Part shown: piece by piece, positions 6,356 through 11,439 of the stretch
Layout: each line of letters begins with the position of its first letter
Position numbering within the stretch: the first letter of the stretch is position 1
NCBI GenBank assembly: GCA_038528605.1
Contig: JBCBEP010000109.1
Location: 1 to 11,439, forward strand
Source of the DNA: Thermohalobaculum sp038528605
GTDB taxonomy: Bacteria; Pseudomonadota; Alphaproteobacteria; Rhodobacterales; Rhodobacteraceae
Direction of reading: 5' to 3'
DNA: 11,439 bases
The notes under the pieces: generated by a model
Database searches by the model: none
What the model saw: the letters and a program-made list of their open reading frames with translations, nothing else
What the model was told of the DNA's origin: nothing
Position numbers and translations under genes: made by a program

Positions 6356-6384
6356 GCTATGGCATACAAAAAAATTCCTTCCAA
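6356..6384 (-). promoter_or_regulatory. Possible promoter of the DUF882 gene
   Basis: The minus strand has TTGGAA (6384-6379), a 17-nt spacer containing a run of seven T, and CATAGC (6361-6356). Both hexamers are partial matches (4 and 3 of 6). A start near 6349 would give a leader of about 54 nt to the TTG start. TTGCAA about 6 nt upstream is an alternative -35. This is pattern only. Confidence 0.3.
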
Positions 6385-6617
6385 GTTGCAAACGTGTCAT
6401 AGCGCGTTGCATATCAGCACTGGTATCCCACGGGTGACATTGAAGCCGCGCCCGGGGAATGCCGCGTTCGCCGGGGTATCGTGGTGTGTTGCGGCAATTT
6501 TCACACGAGGCATGCGAAAGCATGTCGACCCGCGGGTGGGCGGCCGAGATTAGCGGCGACGCTGCGCCAGCGGCTATGGTATCGAGAACAGACTTTTGTC
6601 GCGGCGAGGTTGCGCTT

Positions 6618-8396
6618 ATGAACGCTCACTTTTCTGACCGGACTTCCGTGGATCGCGCCATGGCGGCGTTCAGTGGGGCGGTGCTGGCCTCAGCGGTGAC
6701 GTTGCTGGCCGCGAGCGCTTCCGCGCAGAGCGCCGGCGCCGGAACCACGCAGATCGGCATCGGTGCCAAAGACGCGATCACCTATTCCGCCCCGGTGAGC
6801 ACGGTGAGCCCCCATGCGATGTCTGGTCTCGATGCGCTGCTGGGGAGCGGCGACGCGATGGACCGGCAGCTCGACTGGTTCTACGCAGCCCGGGGCTATG
6901 CGCCGGTCTGGTCGAAGGGCAAGGGTGTGATCTCGCCCTCGGGCGCCCGTGCGCTTCTGGCCGCTGTGGAAGGCGTGGAGGCACACGCGCTTTCGCCCAG
7001 CCGGTACGACCGGGCGCAGATGGAAGCGGCGTTGAAGCGGCCCTGGGACGCGACGGCGGAGCGGCAGTTCACGCGCACCTACCTGAAACTCGCGCGCGAC
7101 CTCGGCTCAGGCGTGCTGGAGCCACGGCGGCTCTCGCGCAATCTTGACGTGGACCCCGCGCGCCCCGACCCGGACGAGCTGCTCTCCCGCCTCGGTGCCT
7201 CGCGGGAGCTTGACCGTCTGCTCGCCGGTCTTGCGCCGCAGACGGCTGATTACCAGGCCCTGCTCGTGGATTTCGCGCGGCTGAGCGCGCTGGCGGAAGA
7301 GCCGGGTGCCTGGGGGCCGACGGTCGCCAAGGGCTCCACCCTGAGGATCGGTGATCGGAGCGCCCGCGTGGCAGCGCTGCGGGCGCGTCTGCGGGCGATG
7401 GGCGATATCGCCGACGACAGCGCCACGGCGGGGAGCGACCGCACGGTTGTTGCCGCCGCGGATATCACGGCGGATGTACCGATCGACACCGGCGGGCCGG
7501 ATGACCGCCGGTTTGATGCGGCGCTGGAGGAGGCGGTGAAGCGCTTTCAGGCGCGCCACGGGCTGAACGAGGATGGCGTGGTGGGGCCCGCGACGCTCGA
7601 CGCGCTCAACACTTCGCCGGGCACGCGTGCGCGCCAGCTTGCGGTGAACCTTGAGCGCGCGCGCTGGAACAACGAGCGGATGCGCGGCGCCCGGATCGTC
7701 ACCAACCTTCCGGACTACAAGGTGCGCGTCTACCGCGCCGATGAGACCGTGCGCTACGAGAGCCGCGTGGTGATTGGCAAGTACAAGCACCAGACGGTCG
7801 AGTTCAGCCACGAGATGGACCACATGGTGGTGAACCCCACCTGGTACGTCCCAAGGTCGATCGCGGTGAACGAGATCCTGCCGAAGCTGCAGGCTGATCC
7901 GGGCTATCTGGCGGCCAAGAACATGCGGCTTGTCGGGGCGGACGCGTCGCTGGTCGAGTGGGAGTTCATCACGCCGGGCACCTTCCCGGGCCGGGTGCAG
8001 CAGCGGCCGGGCCGCGGCAATGCGCTGGGCAAGGTGAAGTTCATGTTCCCCAACAAGCATGCGATCTACCTGCATGACACGCCGCAGAAGCGCCTCTTCA
8101 AGCGGGATCATCGGGCCTACAGCCACGGCTGTGTCCGGGTGGAGACGCCGGACGAGTTCGCGAAGGTGCTGCTCGAGGGCCAGGTGGACGATCCGGCCGG
8201 CAGCTTCGAGGCCTGGGTGCGCCGCGGGCGGGAGCGCTACGTGGAGCTCGACCGCAAGCTGCCGGTGCATCTGATCTACCGGACCGCATGGCAGGACGAG
8301 CAGGGGACCGCGCAGTTCCGCCGCGACGTCTACCGCCGCGACGCGCTGGTGGCCGAAGCGCTCGAGAAGCTGGGTGTCAGCCTGCCGCAGGGCTGA
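6618..8396 (+). CDS. YcbB-like L,D-transpeptidase with peptidoglycan-binding domain
   Basis: This 592-residue periplasmic enzyme is predicted to make 3-3 cross-links between meso-diaminopimelate residues of peptidoglycan. A signal peptide spans residues 1-36, with hydrophobic core AFSGAVLASAVTLLAA and cleavage after SASA. An alpha-helical scaffold domain covers about 70-230, typical of the YcbB/LdtD subfamily. A PG_binding_1 domain covers about 240-332 (TLRIGDRSARVAALRARL, then EEAVKRFQARHGLNEDGVVG). It is split by a low-complexity Ala/Asp/Thr insert at about 264-297. The YkuD catalytic domain lies at about 366-515, with His486 in LHDTP and Cys505 in YSHGCVRVE. ATG 6618 is preferred because GAGG (6606-6609) is 8 nt upstream and the signal peptide follows. 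ATGs at 6576 and 6660 are alternatives. It is close in size to E. coli LdtD (615 residues). Confidence 0.93.
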   Translation: MNAHFSDRTSVDRAMAAFSGAVLASAVTLLAASASAQSAGAGTTQIGIGAKDAITYSAPVSTVSPHAMSGLDALLGSGDAMDRQLDWFYAARGYAPVWSKGKGVISPSGARALLAAVEGVEAHALSPSRYDRAQMEAALKRPWDATAERQFTRTYLKLARDLGSGVLEPRRLSRNLDVDPARPDPDELLSRLGASRELDRLLAGLAPQTADYQALLVDFARLSALAEEPGAWGPTVAKGSTLRIGDRSARVAALRARLRAMGDIADDSATAGSDRTVVAAADITADVPIDTGGPDDRRFDAALEEAVKRFQARHGLNEDGVVGPATLDALNTSPGTRARQLAVNLERARWNNERMRGARIVTNLPDYKVRVYRADETVRYESRVVIGKYKHQTVEFSHEMDHMVVNPTWYVPRSIAVNEILPKLQADPGYLAAKNMRLVGADASLVEWEFITPGTFPGRVQQRPGRGNALGKVKFMFPNKHAIYLHDTPQKRLFKRDHRAYSHGCVRVETPDEFAKVLLEGQVDDPAGSFEAWVRRGRERYVELDRKLPVHLIYRTAWQDEQGTAQFRRDVYRRDALVAEALEKLGVSLPQG

Positions 8397-8435
8397 CGCC
8401 TTCCGGTGCGGTCGCGGCCGCCTGCCAGCGATCCC

Positions 8436-8502
8436 GTCTCAAGCCGTGACGGCCGATCTTGCATCGCTCCGCCGGCGCCGATAACAGGGCGCGGCTTGAG
8501 GC
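8436..8502 (+). repeat. Long inverted repeat just upstream of lpxD
   Basis: CTCAAGCCG (8438-8446) and CGGCTTGAG (8492-8500) are perfect inverted 9-mers. They extend to a 12-bp stem (8436-8447 with 8491-8502) if two G-T wobbles are allowed. The 43-nt loop contains smaller pairings, such as CGAT-CTTGC-ATCG (8454-8466). The right arm ends directly before the purine-rich AAGGGCGGA that should be the lpxD ribosome-binding site. No T run follows, so it is not a classical terminator. It could be a factor-dependent terminator of the L,D-transpeptidase transcript, or a leader structure or operator for lpxD. Confidence 0.6.
8459..8485 (+). promoter_or_regulatory. Weak promoter candidate for lpxD-ACP-KAS
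   Basis: TTGCAT (8459-8464) and GATAAC (8480-8485, 4 of 6 to TATAAT) are separated by 15 nt, shorter than the optimum. They lie within the loop of the inverted repeat 8436-8502. Given the 119-nt gap from the L,D-transpeptidase gene, a promoter here is plausible but not demonstrated. Confidence 0.2.
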
Positions 8503-8515
8503 AAGGGCGGAACCC

Positions 8516-9592
8516 ATGACGCACTCGATCGCCGAAATCGCCGCTGCGACGGGTCTCGAGGCCGTGGGGGACGTGTCGCTCTCGGTCGTGCGGCCCGCCG
8601 AACCTGCGGTTGCCTGCGCGGGCGATCTCGCACTCGCCATGTCGCCGAAATACGAGGACGCGTTGCGCGCCTCCGCCGCTCGCGCTGCCGTGGTGTGGCC
8701 GGAGGCGGACTGGCAGGCGATGGGGCTCGACGCGGCCCTCTTCGCGCCGCGTGCCCGCCTTGCCCTCGCGGGGATCACGGGCGCCTTTGCGCCGCCGGAG
8801 GATCTTGACCCCGGCATTCATCCCACCGCGATGGTCGACCCGGCCGCTCGGCTTGGCGAGGATGTGTGGATCGGACCCTACAGCACGGTGCGTGCAGGCG
8901 CGACGCTGGGCGATGGGGTGCGGGTTGCCGGCCACGTGACCATCGGGGCCGATGCCGAAATTGGCGCGGGCAGCGTCATCCACCCTGGCGTGCGGATTGC
9001 CCGTGGCGTGCGCCTCGGCGCCCGCTGCCTGGTGCAGGCCAATGCCTGCATCGGGGGCGACGGGTTCAGCTATGTCACGCCCGAGCGCGGCGCGGTGGAG
9101 GCGGCGAAGGCCACGGGCCGGGTCGATGAAGCCTCGCGCAACATCGCCCTCCGCCGCATCGCCTCCCTCGGCACGGTGGTGGTGGGGGACGATGTAGAGA
9201 TCGGCGCCGCGACCTGCATCGATCGCGGCACGATCGCTGACACGACCATCGGCTCCGGTACCAAGATCGATAACCAGGTGATGATCGGGCACAACGTGCA
9301 GGTGGGGAGCACCAGCATGCTCTGTGGCCAGGTGGGCATCGCCGGGTCCTGCCGCATCGGCTCCCGCGTGGTGCTGGGCGGCCAGGTCGGGGTTGGCGAC
9401 CATATCACCATCGGGGATGACTGTGTGCTGGCGGGCGGCACGCTGGTGGGCTCTGACATCAAGCCCGGCAGCGTGATGATGGGCGTGCCGGCCATGAGCC
9501 GCGAGCAGGCCTATGCGCAGATTATGGCGTTGAAGCGACTACCCAAGGCGCTCGAGCAGCTGCGGGCGATCAGGGCGAAGCTCGGCCTTTGA
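8516..9592 (+). CDS. lpxD: UDP-3-O-(3-hydroxyacyl)glucosamine N-acyltransferase
   Basis: LpxD transfers a 3-hydroxyacyl chain from acyl carrier protein to the 2-amino group of UDP-3-O-acylglucosamine, the third step of lipid A synthesis. The 358-residue protein has the N-terminal uridine-binding domain (about 1-95, with PKYEDAL at 45-51). A left-handed beta-helix of hexapeptide repeats spans about 100-325, and a helical tail 328-358 is rich in basic residues. IGGDGFSYVTPE (179-190) and the catalytic His259 in IDNQVMIGHN (251-260) are diagnostic. About 20 residues are inserted after GDGFSYVTPE relative to E. coli LpxD; as far as I recall, Rhodobacterales homologues share this. The Phe that stacks on uracil aligns with Leu40. 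ATG 8516 gives the family start and has AAGGGCGGA upstream. It is not in a bamA-skp-lpxD-fabZ-lpxA arrangement here. Confidence 0.93.
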   Translation: MTHSIAEIAAATGLEAVGDVSLSVVRPAEPAVACAGDLALAMSPKYEDALRASAARAAVVWPEADWQAMGLDAALFAPRARLALAGITGAFAPPEDLDPGIHPTAMVDPAARLGEDVWIGPYSTVRAGATLGDGVRVAGHVTIGADAEIGAGSVIHPGVRIARGVRLGARCLVQANACIGGDGFSYVTPERGAVEAAKATGRVDEASRNIALRRIASLGTVVVGDDVEIGAATCIDRGTIADTTIGSGTKIDNQVMIGHNVQVGSTSMLCGQVGIAGSCRIGSRVVLGGQVGVGDHITIGDDCVLAGGTLVGSDIKPGSVMMGVPAMSREQAYAQIMALKRLPKALEQLRAIRAKLGL

Positions 9593-9644
9593 TCGTTTCG
9601 CAGGAGCGGGATAGAGAGGGCCGCAAGGGCCACGGGAGGAGACG

Positions 9645-9908
9645 ATGAGCGACGAGGTCTACAGCCGCGTGGTGGAGATCATCGCAGAGCAGGCGATGGT
9701 CGAACCGGACGCCGTCACGCCCGAGACCACGCTCGACGATCTGGGGCTCGACAGCCTCGCGCTCGTGGAGGTCGTGTTCGGGATCGAGGAAGCGTTCGAC
9801 ATTTCGGTGCCCTACAACGCCAACGAGCCCGCCGAGAGCGATTTCGACATCGAGAATGTCGGCAAGATCGTTGAGGGCGTGAAGAAGCTCATCGCCGAGA
9901 AGGCCTGA
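9645..9908 (+). CDS. Acyl carrier protein, specialised (not the housekeeping AcpP type)
   Basis: This 87-residue acidic four-helix protein should carry acyl chains on a phosphopantetheine arm at Ser37 in LGLDSLALVE (33-42). Housekeeping AcpP usually has DSLDTVELV here and about 77 residues. This protein instead has DSLALVEVVFGIEEAF and about 10 extra residues between helices II and III (SVPYNANEPAESDFDIENVG, 54-73). That longer linker recalls AcpXL, the rhizobial carrier for very-long-chain lipid A acyl groups, although the identity is not close by eye. GGAGG (9635-9639) lies 5 nt before the ATG. It sits 52 nt after lpxD and 2 nt before a ketoacyl-ACP synthase gene, so it probably works with one or both. 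The carrier-protein identity is secure; the special role is inference. Confidence 0.93.
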   Translation: MSDEVYSRVVEIIAEQAMVEPDAVTPETTLDDLGLDSLALVEVVFGIEEAFDISVPYNANEPAESDFDIENVGKIVEGVKKLIAEKA

Positions 9909-9910
9909 AC

Positions 9911-11146
9911 ATGGGGTCGGCAGCGGGCGGCCGCAGGGTCGTCGTCACCGGGCTTGGCGTGGTGTCTGCGCTTGGCGTCGGCCGCGAGGCGCATCTTGAG
10001 GGGCTGGCCGAGGGCCGGAACGGCATCGGGCCGATCGAGCTGATCGACCCCTCCCGCCTCATGATCAAGATCGCCGGCGAGGCGAAGGGCTATATCGGCA
10101 CGGAGCGCTGGGGCCGCCAGGAGCTTCTCCTCTACGATCGCATCACCCAGATGGCGCTGACCGCGACGGCAGAGGCGGTCGAACAATCCGGCATCGACTT
10201 CAAGGCGGACGGTCTCGGCGAGCAGACCGCGGTGATCATCGCCACTGCCATGGGTGGGCTCCATACGCAGGACGAGAACTACCGGATCGTCTACGAAGAG
10301 CAGAAGAATCGGGTTCACCCTTTCATCATTCCACGGCTGATGGCGAACGCGCCGGTCTCACAGGTCTCGATGGCGCATGGGCTGATGGGGCCGAGCTGGT
10401 CGGTCGCCACCGCTTGCGCCTCGTCGAACCACGCCATCGGCCAGGCCTTCCACCTCGTGCGCTCAGGTGCCGCCGATGCGGCGGTGACGGGGGGGACGGA
10501 GAGCGTGCTCTGCTTCGGCGGCATCAAGGCCTGGGAAGGGCTGCGCGTGATGTCGAAGGACGGTTGCCGCCCGTTCTCGAAGAACCGCAATGGCATGGTG
10601 CTGGGCGAGGGCGCTGCGATCCTGATCCTCGAGGAGTTGGAGGCAGCGAAGGCCCGTGGCGCCGTGATCCTGGGCGAGATCGCCGGGGCAGGCGCTTCGG
10701 CCGATGCGGCCGACATCGTGGCGCCGGCCGTCGAGGGAGCTGCGGGGGCGATGCGCGGGGCGCTGAAGGATGCGGGGATGGCCGCGGATGAGGTGGGCTA
10801 CATCAACGCCCACGGCACGGCGACCGCGCTGAACGACCGGACGGAAGCTGCCGCGATCAAGAGCGTTCTGGGCGTGGCGGCGGAGAAGGTCATGGTCTCC
10901 TCCACCAAATCCATGCACGGCCATGCCATCGGGGCTGCCGGCGCGCTGGAGGCTGCGGCCTGCCTGTTGGCGCTCGACCGCGGGGTGGTCGCGCCCACGA
11001 TCAATCGCGACGAGGAAGACCCCGAGATCGGGCTCGACGTTGTGCCGAACACGGCGCGGGAGATCCCCGTGGATGCGGCCCTCTCCAACGCCTTCGCCTT
11101 CGGCGGGCTCAACGCTGTGCTGGCCTTCCGCGCCTTCCGCGACTGA
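9911..11146 (+). CDS. Beta-ketoacyl-ACP synthase, FabF (KAS II)-like
   Basis: This 411-residue condensing enzyme is predicted to extend acyl chains on a carrier protein by two carbons from malonyl-ACP. The thiolase fold opens with RRVVVTGLGVVSALG (8-22). The catalytic triad is Cys169 in VATACASSNHA (165-175), His301 in YINAHGTATALNDRTE (297-312) and His338 in SSTKSMHGHAIGAAGALEA (330-348). The spacing is nearly that of E. coli FabF (Cys163, His303, His340). The C-terminal gate reads FAFGGLNAVLAF (395-406), where housekeeping FabF usually has GFGGTN; the variant is closer to NodE-like and pathway-specific synthases. Its start is 2 nt after the ACP stop, which indicates translational coupling and suggests that ACP is its carrier. 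It is probably a secondary synthase rather than the main FabF, but the genome's other copies are not visible here. Confidence 0.92.
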   Translation: MGSAAGGRRVVVTGLGVVSALGVGREAHLEGLAEGRNGIGPIELIDPSRLMIKIAGEAKGYIGTERWGRQELLLYDRITQMALTATAEAVEQSGIDFKADGLGEQTAVIIATAMGGLHTQDENYRIVYEEQKNRVHPFIIPRLMANAPVSQVSMAHGLMGPSWSVATACASSNHAIGQAFHLVRSGAADAAVTGGTESVLCFGGIKAWEGLRVMSKDGCRPFSKNRNGMVLGEGAAILILEELEAAKARGAVILGEIAGAGASADAADIVAPAVEGAAGAMRGALKDAGMAADEVGYINAHGTATALNDRTEAAAIKSVLGVAAEKVMVSSTKSMHGHAIGAAGALEAAACLLALDRGVVAPTINRDEEDPEIGLDVVPNTAREIPVDAALSNAFAFGGLNAVLAFRAFRD

Positions 11147-11186
11147 CCCTCGGCGCAGAAGCGCGGGAGGCGCAGTCGCGCGCAGT

Positions 11187-11204
11187 GCCCTGTCAGGTCA
11201 GGGC
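11187..11204. terminator. Weak inverted repeat between convergent KAS and ialB-like genes
   Basis: GCCCTG (11187-11192) and CAGGGC (11199-11204) form a perfect 6-bp stem with a 6-nt loop TCAGGT that contains the ialB-like stop codon. Neither strand has a T run after it, so it is at best a weak or factor-assisted terminator for the convergent genes. Confidence 0.25.
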
Positions 11205-11439
11205 GTGATCTCGTTGTAGGCGCGGGTGAAACCGGTCAGGGAAATGCTGACGCTCACCTCCTGGCGCGGTACGGCGACGAGGGTGACCTTCGCGGTCGAG
11301 CCTGCGCGCATCTCGTCGAGGAAAGCCTGGCTCATGGGCTGGCGGACCACACAGCCGCCCTGCTGGCACTGCTCGAAGGGCGCGGAGCGGACCTCGTTGC
11401 CGTCCACCTGCACCCGCACGCCGGCGGGCTGGAAGTCGC
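11198..11439 (-). CDS. IalB (invasion-associated locus B) family protein, C-terminal part
   Basis: The minus frame is open from the window edge and ends at TGA 11200-11198, giving the last 79 or so residues. The gene begins beyond position 11439. The pattern resembles the end of the IalB family (PF06776): GVRVQVDGNEV, two cysteines in FEQCQQGGCVVRQPMSQAFL, a run of beta-strands (AKVTLVAV, VSVSISLTGF) and the close SLTGFTRAYNEI. IalB proteins are exported and widespread in alphaproteobacteria. The name comes from Bartonella invasion studies and does not imply pathogenicity here. A GTG at 11419 is internal rather than the start, because upstream codons (DFQPAG) fit the family too. It converges on the KAS gene. 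Confidence 0.8.
   Translation of the reverse strand, partial: DFQPAGVRVQVDGNEVRSAPFEQCQQGGCVVRQPMSQAFLDEMRAGSTAKVTLVAVPRQEVSVSISLTGFTRAYNEITP

Larger units (their letters stand above)
6296..6617. other. Divergent intergenic region between the DUF882 and L,D-transpeptidase genes
   Basis: This 322-bp stretch must hold the promoters of both envelope genes. Its centre is clearly more AT-rich than the flanks, with an A7 run at 6368-6374. A GNRA-type hairpin, GGCATGC-GAAA-GCATGTC (6509-6526), lies about 90 nt before the L,D-transpeptidase start. Just before it, GTGTG (6484-6488) can pair with CACAC (6502-6506) around an inner TTG-CGG-CAA. GCTATGGCAT (6356-6365) recurs as GCTATGGTAT (6573-6582). 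A weak plus-strand promoter candidate is TTGCAA (6386-6391) with CATATC 18 nt later. No small gene is convincing here. Confidence 0.5.

Noticed and set aside
6356..6582. GCTATGGYAT direct repeat at both ends of the divergent intergenic region
   Set aside because: Only two copies of 10 nt with one mismatch, 217 nt apart. One overlaps a weak promoter element, so this is not enough to call a regulator site or mobile-element ends.
1..11439. Search for CRISPR arrays, insertion sequences, phage genes, toxin-antitoxin pairs or defence genes
   Set aside because: No spaced direct repeats, transposase motifs, terminal inverted repeats or related protein motifs were seen. The coding content is housekeeping and envelope functions.

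Overview
This window is chromosomal DNA from a GC-rich alphaproteobacterium, most likely of the order Rhodobacterales. The evidence is the high GC at third codon positions, the gene order rplU-rpmA-GNAT-obgE-proB-proA, a Tat-exported DUF882/M15 protein divergent from a YcbB-like L,D-transpeptidase, a Rhodobacterales-style LpxD, and an IalB-family protein. The assignment rests on gene content and remembered family features; no database search was made.

Layout. Positions 1-192 hold the 3' end of an unrecognised plus-strand gene. From 193 to 471 the DNA is less GC-rich and has no convincing gene. A leftward tRNA-Ser(CGA) follows (472-561), with its own promoter (601-629) and intrinsic terminator (424-446). 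A divergent sigma70-type promoter (694-722) and a hairpin-rich leader of about 150 nt precede rplU and rpmA, which end in a strong intrinsic terminator (1518-1548). Next is a tightly packed set: a GNAT acetyltransferase, obgE, proB and proA, with gaps or overlaps of 13 nt or less. A convergent DUF882 peptidase-like gene (minus, TTG start) follows. It shares a 322-bp divergent intergenic region with a large L,D-transpeptidase gene. Then come lpxD, a non-housekeeping acyl carrier protein and a FabF-like ketoacyl-ACP synthase. The 3' part of a convergent ialB-like gene closes the window.

How the genes work together. The left half serves translation (tRNA-Ser, L21, L27, the ribosome-assembly GTPase Obg and possibly a RimJ/L-type acetyltransferase) and the first two steps of proline synthesis from glutamate (ProB, ProA). 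The right half serves the envelope: two exported proteins likely to remodel peptidoglycan, and an lpxD-ACP-KAS set likely to link a dedicated acyl-carrier system to lipid A or another envelope lipid.

Most of the window is ordinary core genome. The places most worth a second look are the lpxD-ACP-KAS module, the structured rplU leader, the long inverted repeat just upstream of lpxD, and the atypical DNA beyond the 3' end of tRNA-Ser. No CRISPR array, insertion sequence, phage gene or recognisable defence system is visible.
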